Of a DNA stretch of 64,000 bases, positions 8,386-18,500 are shown piece by piece. Within the stretch, counting starts at the first letter, position 1, and each line of letters starts with the position of its first letter. The notes under the pieces were generated by a model. The model was not told where the DNA came from, ran no database searches, and saw only the letters and a list, made by a program, of their open reading frames with translations. The translations under genes and the position numbers were made by a program. Origin of the DNA: a bacterium (lineage in GTDB: Bacteria > Bacteroidota > Bacteroidia > Chitinophagales > Saprospiraceae); assembly GCA_024742755.1 (NCBI GenBank), contig JANSXW010000005.1:25674-89673 (forward strand). The letters run 5' to 3'.

Positions 8386-10081
8386 ACCAAAAGATCGCAT
8401 ACAATGCCGTCAGGACAATCATGATGGCAATGGCACTGATGTTGAAGACCGGACCGGTAGCAAAGTAGCCCGGTGCCAGCTTCAGCCCTTTCTCATCTGC
8501 TGCGCCCTTATTTTCGATCTGGCTCACAGCCATGATGATGCCAATGGTGAGCAGGCAGGTATAGAGCATCTGCTGCAGGAATGGGAGAGAAATAAACAAG
8601 GCTTCCATAGCCGAGCCCTCCGCCCAGCCTTTAGGGCCTACCTTGAAGTACATCGCAATGGGGATGGACAGCAATACGCCCCAAATGGCGGCATTATTGG
8701 TCGCCTTACGCCAAAAGAGCCCCATCAGGAATACCGCGAGGATACCCGGTGAGACGATGCCCGTGTATTCCTGAATGTATTGAAATACCTGCCCAAGGTT
8801 CGCCAGTTGAGGCGCTACAAGCACGGCGATGACGAGCGCTACGGCTACCGTAATCCGGCCCACGCGTACCATAGCGCTTTGACTGGCGCCTGGATTGATA
8901 TAGGGCTTGTAAATATCCATTGTGAAAATAGTGGAAGTGGAATTCACCATAGATGCCAGAGAGGATACGATTGCGGCGGCCAGCGCAGCCAACACGAGCC
9001 CCTTCAGCCCGGCAGGGATAAAGTTGCTGATCAGCCAGGGAGCCGCGTTGTCATTGACAACCGTCCCTTCTGAATTGATGAAGCTGGGATCCAGGGAAGC
9101 CGCCGTTACGGCTCCATCCGGCCCCATATTCAGCACATAGGCAATGATGCCGGGGATGACCACAATCAGTGGGATGATCAGTTTAAGGAAAGCTGCAAAG
9201 GCAATGCCCCGCTGTGATTCTTTCAAGCTCTTCGCAGCCAGCGTCCGCTGAATGATGTACTGATTGAAACCCCAGTAGTACAGGTTAGCCACCCACAACC
9301 CTCCGATGATGACCGCGAGCCCGGGAAGGTCCAGCCACGCATCTCTGCCGTTGGGCGTGATGATTTCTCCTTTGGAAACAATCATGGAGAATTTTTCCGG
9401 GACCGCTTCGTAAATGTAAGCCAGCCCACGGAAGAAGCCGCCTTCGGGCGTTACCTGATCCAGCGCCAGGTAGGTCATCACCAGCCCGCCGATGATCAGC
9501 AGCGCCACCTGCACCACATCCGTCCAGGCAACCGCCGCCAGCCCGCCCCAAAGGGAGTAAGACGCTGCAAAAAGCGACAACCCCAGGATGCTGTACATGA
9601 CCAGGCTGCCATCACCGGTACCAATGATGGTATCCAGGGCCGTGGCGCCCAGGTACAGCACGGAGGTCAGGTTGACGAAGATGTACAGCCCGATCCAGAA
9701 GACGGCGAGTATGGTTTTCAGGTTGGTACTGTAGCGTTGTTCTACAAATTCGGGGATGGTGTAGAGCCCTTTTTTGATAAAAACAGGCAGAAAATATTTC
9801 CCGACGATGAGCAGCGTGAGTGCCGCCATCCATTCGTAGGAAGCGATTGCCAGCCCGATCGCGAAACCCGAACCGGACATGCCAATGAATTGCTCAGCCG
9901 AAATATTGGCTGCAATCAGGGAGGCACCGATAGCCCACCAGGGCAGGGATTTGCCCGCCAGGAAATAATCTTCAGCCGTCTTGGTTTCTCCCTTTTTGGT
10001 GCGGGACACCCAAAGCCCAATGGATAGAATCAGCGCGCCGTAGGCGACAAAAATAACGTAGTCGATGTACGCAAATCCCAT
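8384..10081 (-). CDS. Sodium:solute symporter (SSS family, SGLT-like)
   Basis: 565-residue integral membrane protein with about 14 hydrophobic segments. The N-terminal signature is AEDYFLAGKSLPWWAIGASLIAANISAEQF, where NISAEQFIGMSGSGF is typical of Na+/sugar (vSGLT, Na+/glucose-galactose) symporters. GFNQYIIQRTLAAKS and the SSL-rich segment ALAAAIVSSLASMVNSTSTIFTMD carry conserved residues of the core and the Na2 site. The substrate is probably a sugar or uronate, because the gene lies 150 bases downstream of a mannonate-type dehydrogenase on the same strand. The exact substrate cannot be read. Confidence 0.88.
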   Translation of the reverse strand: MGFAYIDYVIFVAYGALILSIGLWVSRTKKGETKTAEDYFLAGKSLPWWAIGASLIAANISAEQFIGMSGSGFAIGLAIASYEWMAALTLLIVGKYFLPVFIKKGLYTIPEFVEQRYSTNLKTILAVFWIGLYIFVNLTSVLYLGATALDTIIGTGDGSLVMYSILGLSLFAASYSLWGGLAAVAWTDVVQVALLIIGGLVMTYLALDQVTPEGGFFRGLAYIYEAVPEKFSMIVSKGEIITPNGRDAWLDLPGLAVIIGGLWVANLYYWGFNQYIIQRTLAAKSLKESQRGIAFAAFLKLIIPLIVVIPGIIAYVLNMGPDGAVTAASLDPSFINSEGTVVNDNAAPWLISNFIPAGLKGLVLAALAAAIVSSLASMVNSTSTIFTMDIYKPYINPGASQSAMVRVGRITVAVALVIAVLVAPQLANLGQVFQYIQEYTGIVSPGILAVFLMGLFWRKATNNAAIWGVLLSIPIAMYFKVGPKGWAEGSAMEALFISLPFLQQMLYTCLLTIGIIMAVSQIENKGAADEKGLKLAPGYFATGPVFNISAIAIMIVLTALYAIFW

Positions 10082-10172
10082 AGTTCGGTTTTTCGTTGTT
10101 TGTTGGTTTCAGAGCTCTTAGTTGCTTGTGCAGCGGGCTCCTCTTCTATTTTGCTCGTAAATTAGGAATCTT

Positions 10173-10189
10173 TTGCTGCTTTGCAGCAA
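10173..10189. repeat. Short perfect inverted repeat upstream of the symporter gene
   Basis: TTGCTGC-TTT-GCAGCAA, 7-base arms and 3-base loop, lying 92-108 bases upstream of the symporter ATG and 43 bases past the SDR stop. There is no T-run on either strand, so an operator or an RNA hairpin is more likely than a terminator. Confidence 0.4.
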
Positions 10190-10231
10190 GGTCTCAAAAT
10201 ATAATTTGCCACCTGTGCTGTAGTCGCCTGC

Positions 10232-11047
10232 TTAAACGCCAGAAAAAGCACTAAACCCTCCATCAACGGGGACGACAATGCCTGTGACGAACCGGGAAGC
10301 ATCGCTGCACAGCCACTGCACAGCACCGATCAGCTCCTCCGCTTCCCCAAAGCGTTTCATCGGCGTTTGAGAGACAATCGTTTGCGCCCGGGCGGTATAG
10401 GAGCCATCCTCATTGAGCAGGAGGCTACGGTTTTGCTCGCCGATAAAGAAGCCGGGGGCCAGTGCGTTGACCCGGATGCCTTCCCCGTATTTTTGGGCCA
10501 TTTCCACAGCAAGCCAGCGGGTAAAATTGTCGATAGCGGCCTTAGCGGCGCTGTATCCCATGACTCTTGTAAGAGGTAGCTGAGCGGCCATTGACGAAAT
10601 ATTCAGGATGACACCGCTTTTCTGCTGATGCGCCATGACTTCTCCAAACACCATGGAAGGCAAAAGCGTACCCTGCAAATTGAGCTGGACCACCTGATTG
10701 AAATCGGGGATGGAAAGGTCAAAAATCTCCTGATCGGGCTGTACCACTGCCCCGGGCTTGTTGCCTCCTGCCGCGTTAATCAGAATATCAATGCGCCCCC
10801 ATTGGCTGAGCACCTGCTCCCTGCCAGCCAACAGGCTTTGCTGGTCCAGGACATCCGCAATCAAAGGATAGGCATCAAACCCTTCTCTTTTAAGTGCTTC
10901 CACCCGGCTTTCCACTTTCGACCGGGTTCGCCCCAAAACCGCCAGTTTACCCCCTTGTTCGCCCAGCCCTTGTGCCATGGCTCCGCCCAATGCTCCACTG
11001 CCACCTGTAATGAGCGCTACCCGCCCGGAAAGATCAAATCGATTCAT
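10232..11047 (-). CDS. SDR oxidoreductase, D-mannonate oxidoreductase (fructuronate reductase) type
   Basis: 271 residues from the ATG at 11047 (MNRFDLSGRVALITGGSGAL); the longer open frame adds a non-conserved leader. Classical short-chain dehydrogenase features: nucleotide-binding TGGSGALGGA (residues about 14-23), NAAGGNKPGA in place of NNAG, and catalytic YSAAK with the preceding SSM serine. The phrases NAAGGNKPGA, VVQLNLQGTLLPSMVFGE and NALAPGFFIGEQNRSLL are those of the SDR mannonate-reductase subgroup, which interconverts D-fructuronate and D-mannonate in hexuronate breakdown. It sits between an FGE-like lipoprotein gene and a symporter gene on the same strand, possibly one operon. Subgroup assignment is likely; the substrate is inferred. 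Confidence 0.82.
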   Translation of the reverse strand: MNRFDLSGRVALITGGSGALGGAMAQGLGEQGGKLAVLGRTRSKVESRVEALKREGFDAYPLIADVLDQQSLLAGREQVLSQWGRIDILINAAGGNKPGAVVQPDQEIFDLSIPDFNQVVQLNLQGTLLPSMVFGEVMAHQQKSGVILNISSMAAQLPLTRVMGYSAAKAAIDNFTRWLAVEMAQKYGEGIRVNALAPGFFIGEQNRSLLLNEDGSYTARAQTIVSQTPMKRFGEAEELIGAVQWLCSDASRFVTGIVVPVDGGFSAFSGV

Positions 11048-11137
11048 AAGTTGGTCTTTGGCTTCACAATAAGAAAGAGGCCGGGCCCGCGGCATTGTAA
11101 TCTCAATAGCTCGCAGAAGACCTTTGCAAAAGTATCG

Positions 11138-12202
11138 CTACAGGCTTCGGGCGCAGCGGAACCCGGTATGGTTAAGCCCCGTATCCGGGCTGGAACTCAT
11201 CCGCCGGGCATTGCGGTAGCCAGAGCAGTAGCTGTCGTTGCACAGGAATGACCCGCCCCGCAGCACTTTTTCGGCCTGATAGGGCTGCATGGGGTTCCAG
11301 GCCCGCTGTGATTCCGCGTTGGCCTGCCTGGCGGCGGGTTTCTTGTAGAAATCATAGTCGTACCAGTCGCTGCACCATTCCCAGACATTGCCCGCCATAT
11401 CGTAGAGCCCGTATCCGTTGGGTTCGTAACTGCCTACAGGGGCCGTTAGGAAGTAGCCATCTGCTTCGGTGTTTTCGTAGGGGAAAAAGCCTTCCCAGTA
11501 ATTGGCTTTGGGTGCGCCCTCTCCTACCGGTTCATTGCCCCAGGGATAGACCGCCCCCTCTTTTCCGCCCCGGGCGGCCCATTCCCACTCGGCTTCCGTA
11601 GGCAGCCGCTTGCCCACCCATTTGGCGTAAGCCTCGGCATCCTCCCAGGCAATTTGCACGACGGGGTGGTCCATGCGGCCTTCTATGGAGCTGCCGGGCC
11701 CTTCCGGATGCCGCCAGTTGGCGCCGATGGTCCACTGCCACCATTGCCCGACATTATCGAGGGGCACGGGCCCGTCCGTAGCCTGAAAAACCAATGCGCC
11801 CGGTTGCAGCAGGCTGTCGGGCGGCTTTGGTGTGCCAGGCGGCACCGTGGATTTCAATGCCTCCCAGTCAACAGCCCGTTCGGCAACTGTTACGTATCCG
11901 GTGGCCTCCACGAAAGCCTTGAATTCCCGATTCGTAACCTCTTTCTTGTCGAGGTAGAAGGAATCAATTTGGACGGGGTGCTTGGGATATTCGTTGGGGT
12001 CTGCCTGCTTATTGTCACCACCCATCTGCAGGGTCCCTCCGGGAATGAGCGCCATGCCTTCTGTACCGGACTTGTGAGGCCGGGCAGCGGCGGTGAAGTC
12101 AGCCGAAGCAGGAGGCCCTGCATCCGCCTCCGCCGGTGAATCCGGGCTGCAAGCTTGAAAAAGAAGGGCTAAAGTCAGCAAACCGAGCAAACGATTATTC
12201 AT
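11138..12202 (-). CDS. Formylglycine-generating-enzyme (SUMF1) family lipoprotein with intact active-site cysteines
   Basis: 354 residues. The lipoprotein signal ends LFQAC (Cys18). The FGE-sulfatase domain fills residues about 45-354: MALIPGGTLQMGG, DSFYLDKKEVTNREFKAFVEATGY, RLPTEAEWEWAARGG, and GYGLYDMAGNVWEWCSDWYD. Near the C-terminus, RGGSFLCNDSYCSGYRNARR supplies C321 and C326, matching the two catalytic cysteines of human SUMF1 (C336, C341). Most Bacteroidota relatives such as GldJ/GldK lack them. It could therefore convert Cys to formylglycine in exported sulfatases. The sulfatase-fold protein nearby at 14460 lacks a modifiable Cys, so the real substrate must be elsewhere. Location would be periplasmic or outer-membrane. 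Confidence 0.87.
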   Translation of the reverse strand: MNNRLLGLLTLALLFQACSPDSPAEADAGPPASADFTAAARPHKSGTEGMALIPGGTLQMGGDNKQADPNEYPKHPVQIDSFYLDKKEVTNREFKAFVEATGYVTVAERAVDWEALKSTVPPGTPKPPDSLLQPGALVFQATDGPVPLDNVGQWWQWTIGANWRHPEGPGSSIEGRMDHPVVQIAWEDAEAYAKWVGKRLPTEAEWEWAARGGKEGAVYPWGNEPVGEGAPKANYWEGFFPYENTEADGYFLTAPVGSYEPNGYGLYDMAGNVWEWCSDWYDYDFYKKPAARQANAESQRAWNPMQPYQAEKVLRGGSFLCNDSYCSGYRNARRMSSSPDTGLNHTGFRCARSL

Positions 12203-12305
12203 ATACAGTGGTTATTTTTCAGTATTCTCCTTTTCGCACCTAATCATGGCGCGAGCGTTTCATTAGTGGTGAAACCAAAAGTAGCAAACAAAAACAAAAC
12301 CAGCG

Positions 12306-14438
12306 ATGCAGCGGCACCTATACCTATTGGCCCTTTTGTGGATGGCCACAGGGCTCTCTGCCCAAATGCCTGACCTCCGGTTCTTTAAAGAAGTGGAAAT
12401 GCGGATTGATACTTCTGTTTTCCGCTGGACGGAGCATCAGTTGCAATGGCAGGGCGAATCCTACCTCAGCTTTCAATACCGGGAGGAGGCTCCTGTGGTG
12501 GAGTTCCGGTTCTTTCCTATTGGGCGCAGCGTAATTGAAACTGTAACCTTGTTGCCCTCTGGCGATTTTGAGCTGGTGGACAGCATCCGGCTTGTGAATG
12601 ACAATTACTACCGGTTCAAGGTACGCTTTAAGCCCATTACCGATTTAGATTTTCTGCAGCTGCCCCTGGAGATTGCCTCCATTTACGCCCGGGAGCCCTA
12701 TTTGCTGGAATTCCGGCTTTTTCCTTCCACGCGCACGCAGGTCAGCTTTCAATCGCCGGTAGAGGAGCTCTTTATCGGGGAGGAGCGGGTATTCGAACTG
12801 CAGACCAATAACCTGGCTAACATCCGGGAGCAGCCCAACTGGTCCAGGGAAGGCGAAATTCCATACCGGATCACTAAAAATGATGGCAAGTTGCTGCTGC
12901 ACCTGCTCCCGGATGCCGTGGGGATGCGGTTGCTGAACGCCACCTTTGAGACCCGTAAGCCTTACCTGGATTCGCTGCGGGTGCCTCATTATGCGCTGCC
13001 GCCTTTGGAGCGGGACTTTACGGTCAAACCAGCTAAGCTGGGCTTCCTGAAGGTCCGTCCCGGGCAGTTTGTGCTGAGCGACGACAACCGGGGCAAGGGC
13101 ATCGAAGTGGAAATGGATTACGATGCCGGGCTGGAGCTGGAAAAGACCTACCGGCTGGAAGCGCAGGAGCAGCCGGGCGGGGCATTGGTCGCTGAGCTTT
13201 TCACCCGCAGCATTCTCGGCAACGGCAAGCTGCTTTGCTGGCTGCGCCTGTACGATTACCACCGCCGCAACAAGGGGTACCTGTACATCAAAGATGGTGA
13301 TTTTGCCCGGTTTATCACCAATATGGATATCATGCCCGAAATGAAGATCGACCGGATCAGCCTGCAGCGGGAAGGCGAAAGCTGGAAGCCTGGCCATCAG
13401 GTTTATCCCGGAGAACGCGTAGGCATCCGGATAGAAGGGCAGGAACTCAACCGTGGCAGGTTCAGGTTTGAAGGACTGAAGCAGGTAGAGCAGGATACCA
13501 TTGCGAGCACTGCGGAGACTCAGATTTTCTGGGCTAGGATTCCGCTGGATATCATTCAGCAGCAAGTGCAGATTTTCAACCGCGATCAGCCCACCGGGCG
13601 GTCACTTCAGATCAAGGAGTACGACCGGCCCCGGGCACTGGATTTCATTACGCTTCGCTACGGCGATGAGGAGGTAGGGCTCAACGCTGCTGACAGGCTC
13701 CTGTTTGTGGAGGAAAATATGGATGATATTTTGTTGTCCTTTCATCCCGGGCGGATCGATAGCGGCATGCTGCATGGGCCACAGCACCTCAAAGTGGAAG
13801 TGGAAATAAGAGATCAGCGCAATCAGCTCGTGGATCAGCGGGAATTGCCGGGCTTTGTGGTCTGCCCTTCAGCAGAATCGCCCCGGGCAGGCTTCTACAA
13901 GGCTCAGCAGTGCCAGACCTTCGATATGAGCCTGAATAAATTCCTGCGGAAAAAAATCTACACACTCGACCTTTGGTCAACGATCCGGGTCACGATCCGG
14001 CATGATGAAGACCACTACGGGCGCGGCAAGGGGTACAGCCATACTTCTGAGTTTGTGCTCTACCGGAGCAGCAGTTTTGATATTGACGTTTCTTTCCCGG
14101 CCGGACTGGTCATCAAGCGGCTCAACGAGCCTGGATTTGGCAACCTTGGTGGTATCAGCATGGCGATGATCGCCCAATTCAGCTTCTACAAAGACAAAAA
14201 AATCAATGCCCCGAAGCCTTACAAATTTGGTGCAGGCTTCCTGGCTTTCAATGCTTTCAACTTCAGTGAGAACAATACCAACCGGGACGTAGGGCTGGTG
14301 GCATTGGCCAGCCTCTACCCCATCAAGACCAAGTACTCCAGCCGGTTGTCCTTCCCGCTTTTTGCCGGAGGGGGCTATTTTCTGTCGGAACAGAAGTGGT
14401 TTTTGCTGTTTGGTCCGGGCATAAGGGTACGATTGTAA
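12306..14438 (+). CDS. Secreted protein of unknown function (710 aa)
   Basis: I do not recognise the family. It has a signal peptide (MQRHLYLLALLWMATGLSAQ). A long beta-rich middle contains aromatic/arginine-rich stretches (ATFETRKPYLDSLRVPHY, LRLYDYHRRNKGYLYIKDGDF). The final 110 residues (VIKRLNEPGFGNLGGISMAMIAQFSFYKDKK ... FGPGIRVRL) look like amphipathic strands ending in an aromatic-flanked beta signal, so an outer-membrane barrel or barrel-associated C-terminus is possible. No T9SS domain is visible. It is divergent from the FGE-like gene (103-base gap) and 21 bases upstream of the sulfatase-fold lipoprotein, so the latter two probably form one transcript. Confidence 0.8.
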   Translation: MQRHLYLLALLWMATGLSAQMPDLRFFKEVEMRIDTSVFRWTEHQLQWQGESYLSFQYREEAPVVEFRFFPIGRSVIETVTLLPSGDFELVDSIRLVNDNYYRFKVRFKPITDLDFLQLPLEIASIYAREPYLLEFRLFPSTRTQVSFQSPVEELFIGEERVFELQTNNLANIREQPNWSREGEIPYRITKNDGKLLLHLLPDAVGMRLLNATFETRKPYLDSLRVPHYALPPLERDFTVKPAKLGFLKVRPGQFVLSDDNRGKGIEVEMDYDAGLELEKTYRLEAQEQPGGALVAELFTRSILGNGKLLCWLRLYDYHRRNKGYLYIKDGDFARFITNMDIMPEMKIDRISLQREGESWKPGHQVYPGERVGIRIEGQELNRGRFRFEGLKQVEQDTIASTAETQIFWARIPLDIIQQQVQIFNRDQPTGRSLQIKEYDRPRALDFITLRYGDEEVGLNAADRLLFVEENMDDILLSFHPGRIDSGMLHGPQHLKVEVEIRDQRNQLVDQRELPGFVVCPSAESPRAGFYKAQQCQTFDMSLNKFLRKKIYTLDLWSTIRVTIRHDEDHYGRGKGYSHTSEFVLYRSSSFDIDVSFPAGLVIKRLNEPGFGNLGGISMAMIAQFSFYKDKKINAPKPYKFGAGFLAFNAFNFSENNTNRDVGLVALASLYPIKTKYSSRLSFPLFAGGGYFLSEQKWFLLFGPGIRVRL

Positions 14439-14459
14439 AGAAATGGTTTTCTTTGTACC

Positions 14460-15593
14460 ATGAAAGGTTCAATACACTACCGGCTCCTCTTTCCACTGTT
14501 GCTGCTTTTGGTGCTTGTCAGCTGCAACAAGCTGCGCAACTGGAAGTACAATCCGCCAAATGTGCTGCTGATCTCGGTGGAAGGCTTAAACCGTGCGCTG
14601 CCCTGCTACGGTGATACGGTTCTTCAGGCACCTAACATCGAACGGCTGGCGATGCGGGCGGTTGTTTTTGAGGATGCGCTGGCCCAGCACCCTTCGGCAA
14701 AGGAAGCCCTGACGAGTATTTTTACGGGCTGGTACCCCAACCTTTTTTGGACTATTCCCGGAGAGGGCCCTTATCTGAATTCCCTGTTTCCAGGATTGGA
14801 GTCCGGCGACTACCGCATTGCTTTTCCAGGGCTTAAACCTCAGGATAAATCAGCCTACTACGATCCGATCAGAGTAGCCCACTTTGCGGATAAAGCCGAA
14901 TTGGAAACACCAACCGCTGCCGGAAACGCCGGTGTTACAGAGCAAGTGTACGGCTTATGGTCAGAATACGAGGGCGACCCGTTTTTCATCAACGCCCACT
15001 ACCAAATGAAAGCCGTTTTGCAAGACAGCAATCAGGTGGCTTATCAGGATGCCCTTACGGAAGTGGACAGGGAAGTAGGCCGCCTGCTGGATCAGCTGAT
15101 GGACATTCAGGAAGCCAGCAATACCATAGTCATTCTGCTGGGCGTAAATCCGATGGGCATCGGGCCCAAAGACCTGGAACAGGAATACTTCAAGCCAAAA
15201 TACGTCAAGGTGCCTTTCCTTTACTACGATTTCAGGCAGGACAGCAGTTACCGCGTGCCACAACTCACGGAATTGCGCAGCCTCTTCCCTACCCTGGTGG
15301 AGCGCTGCTTTGTGGATGGCCAAACAACGCACGCTTGTAATGCGCCTACAGTGCAGCAGATTTTGGATGGCAATTTTGGAAAAATCCAATATCCAGGCAT
15401 TGGCATTAGCAATAATAACCGGTACCATGCTCTTTACACCTCAGAGTTGCTTCATCTCACTGAATATGAAGGCAAAAGGGAGCTATTCCGCCTGAGCAAT
15501 ATGCAGGCAGAACAGCTTCCTGCAGATTCCGTAGTAATGGACAGTCTGGGATACATTTACCACAGAAAATACACCCTCTCTACGGTCAATTAA
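14460..15593 (+). CDS. Sulfatase-fold lipoprotein with degenerate active site (pseudo-sulfatase)
   Basis: 377 residues with a lipoprotein signal ending LVLVSC. NPPNVLLISVEGLNRALPCYGD, APNIERLAMRAVVFEDALAQ, TSIFTGWYPN and TEVDREVGRLLDQLMDIQEASNTIVILLG follow the N-terminal half of alkaline-phosphatase-superfamily sulfatases step by step. The catalytic pieces are altered: the metal-binding DD is EG, the CxPSR nucleophile region reads AKEAL before the TG, and the DHG metal motif is VNP. No Cys is available for formylglycine formation. I infer a catalytically dead binding protein. It shares a TTAA with the convergent gene's stop, so the two genes overlap by 4 bases. Confidence 0.78.
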   Translation: MKGSIHYRLLFPLLLLLVLVSCNKLRNWKYNPPNVLLISVEGLNRALPCYGDTVLQAPNIERLAMRAVVFEDALAQHPSAKEALTSIFTGWYPNLFWTIPGEGPYLNSLFPGLESGDYRIAFPGLKPQDKSAYYDPIRVAHFADKAELETPTAAGNAGVTEQVYGLWSEYEGDPFFINAHYQMKAVLQDSNQVAYQDALTEVDREVGRLLDQLMDIQEASNTIVILLGVNPMGIGPKDLEQEYFKPKYVKVPFLYYDFRQDSSYRVPQLTELRSLFPTLVERCFVDGQTTHACNAPTVQQILDGNFGKIQYPGIGISNNNRYHALYTSELLHLTEYEGKRELFRLSNMQAEQLPADSVVMDSLGYIYHRKYTLSTVN

Positions 15594-18500
15594 CGATTCA
15601 CCAAAAGCCGGGCATGAGCCACGTTTTCCTTCCCTTCTGCCCGGAACAGGTAGAGGCCCGGCTGCCAGTCCGCAACAGATAGCCTTTGCACGCCTTTTTG
15701 TAGCGCGCCGCTCCAAATCAGCTGCCCGCTGGCATTAAAGACGGTAGCCGTAGCCGCTTCATTGACTTCCACAAAAATCTCATCCTGAGCCGGCACCGGG
15801 TAAGCACTTAGTGCCATGCCATTGGCAAGCCCGGTATGATGGGTACCTGTGATGGCAGCCGGTGCCACTGCACCCGGCAAAGCAAAGACATCCCCATCGG
15901 ACTGCAGGAAGTACCAATCTGAGATCGTAAAATGGGGGCTGTCGGCCCATAAGTCGCCGATGTAGCCGGCGAGTTCGACGCCCTCCTGATTGGTCCGGAC
16001 AATAGAAACGACCGCTTTATCAGCTTCTACTTTGACCAGGTTCAGCAACGGGGTTTCTGCCGTGTGGAAGGGGCCCTCCTGCGCCTCAAAATGCACATCG
16101 GTAAGCGTGCCTGGCTCAAAGTGTAGGGTGAAGGACAAGCCATAGGCATCCTGAACAGGCTGGCCCATTTCGCCCAGATAGACTGGGATGCGATACTGCC
16201 CGCCCGCTTCGGCTACCGGCCCCAATGACTTCGGCTGCTCTTTTTCGGGGAAGCTGAAAGGTACGATTGGCGCTAACGGATGTGTGAGCCCCCAGTTTTG
16301 CTCAATGGCTTCCATATCGTCCGCTGTGATAAAGCCATCGCCATTGCAATCGCCGTATTTGGCGTTGAATTCGTAGGCAAAGGTGATGGTGCTCGGCCAA
16401 TTCAGGGCATATTGCCCTACCCAGTCGATTGTCGCATTCGCCCGCACGATGCCTTCCCGGCCATAAGCCAGGCCGATGGCCCATTGGTCCATTTGATTGA
16501 CGATGCCATCGTTGCCTACATCGCCGGGCCAGACGAGGTCGCACTGCCCTTCGGTTTCGTCCAGAAAGAGGAAAACGGTGGCGGTGTCGCATCCCATGTC
16601 ATTGCAGATTGCATAGCTGAAGGATTCTTCCTGCAGACAGGTGCTGAGATCGGGCTCGTAGAGAATGCTTCCATCCGGGTTCAGTGTAGCAGTACCGGTC
16701 TCCGGAAGGCTAACGAGGTACTGATCGGTAAGCGTAGTGCTGCTGATCCAGTCGTTGCTGAGCACGTCAATGACTTTACTTGCATCATAAGCGGTAGTAT
16801 CATAGTCATCCACCGCGTCCATTAAATTGGTGAAAACACTCAGGACCAGGTAAGTGGTGTCGCAAAGGCCGGTATTGCCGCAAGCCAGCAGGCAAAGCGT
16901 GTCCTGCCCGGTTTGGATGCCGGTATAGGTTGCACAAGCCGTGGCGAGATCTGTCTGAAGTGTGGCGGACTGGACATTCCCACAGGTTTCCGCAAAACTC
17001 TCAACGCTCTGGAACAAATTTGTATTCACGCAGCGTTCCCCTTCCTGCCCTATGGCAATGGAATCAGTCAGTATTTCAGCAATAGGTTTCACCAGCAAGG
17101 TCAGCTGCACCAGGCTGTCGCAGCCGTTGGCAGCGGTAAAGGCTGCTTCATAAGTGCCCGCAGCAGTCAGGGTTTGATTTCCGAAGAGATAGGACTGCCC
17201 TTCGTTGATGCTAACCGTTAGGGCGGATTCCACGGGCGTCACAAATACGGTATAATCCTGCGTGCAGGTGCCCGCAGCATTGCCGTAAGTAAGCGTGTAA
17301 GTGGTAGTGGTGGGAGGGTTCACCTGTATGGACGCCCCGGTCATGCCATTGCTCCACAAGAAATTGAAATCGGCCAGCAGGCTGGAATCCTGAGTTGCCG
17401 TGAGGGTCACCGGGTCACCGGCACAGGCCGCAACATCGAAAGGGCCTTCTATCTGCAGGGGGGGCAGAATGGTGAGTTCAAAGACTTTCTCACGGCAGGT
17501 CGCCCCTTTAATTTCGATGCTCAGGGTATCGGCACCCTGTGTCAGGCTGTCGGCTATAATTTCAACAGGCAATAGCCAGGCTTCCGCAATGGCATCAATA
17601 GTGCCCGTAAGTGGAATGCCACCAAAGTCGATACCAGCTGCTGCACCACCGGTGATGATGTAAGCCAGCGGGTATTCCGTTTCCGGGAAGAGGCTGAGAT
17701 CGACCTCCAGCTCCTGTGGCGCACAGTCTTCGGTGATGGTCAGGCGCTCCGTAGTGCCATGGCTGCCGGAAAAGGAACAAAAGCTATTCGCCTCAAAGTA
17801 GATGCCGGAATCCCACCAGGCATCCCCCACATCGGCAATAACGAGGGTCATTTGGTATTCCTGACAGGGCACTACGTCGGCTTTGGCCAGGAGGACATCC
17901 GTAAAACCGTTGTAGGTGGGCGCCACGAAGGGCGGCACCTGATTGAACAGGCTGGCATAGTCGAGCGAACCATTGAATTCTTCGGAGCACCAGGCGGGAT
18001 GGCTGCCGGGATAGCCGCCCGGCACCCCGTTGTTGATGCTGTTGATGGATACGGGCAGTTCAGTGCCTGGTATCTGAGCAAGGTTGCGGATCGAAGGGGC
18101 TCCGGTCTCCGGGTCTGTGCCCTCCAGGAAGAAACCAAACACGTCGTTGAAATTGCTGCATACAAAGTTGGGGTACTCATCAGAAGCAAACACGTAGCGG
18201 AACATGAGGGTATCCCCAGTGGGGACAAAGTTGATCCGGAATATGGCCACATCCCTAATGGTGCTGTTGTTGGAAATGGTGGCAATCTCCTCGGTAAAGG
18301 CATTGCTGTTGTTGATGAAGGAAGCATCTCCAAAACTAGCCAGGTCAGCTCCGCCAAAGTTGCCGGAAGATTGGGCCAGCCCGGTCGTCATGAGGAAGCC
18401 TTGCTCCAGCCCGATAATGTCGCTGCCGCCCAAAAAACGGCCCACTGCCGGGCTTACCCCTTCAAACTCGATATTCGTGACTTCAATGCCCTCCCCGAGG

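Noticed and set aside
12645..13565. 306-codon antisense frame in the unknown secreted protein gene
   Set aside because: The plus frame has a signal peptide and full length; the minus frame has no such feature.
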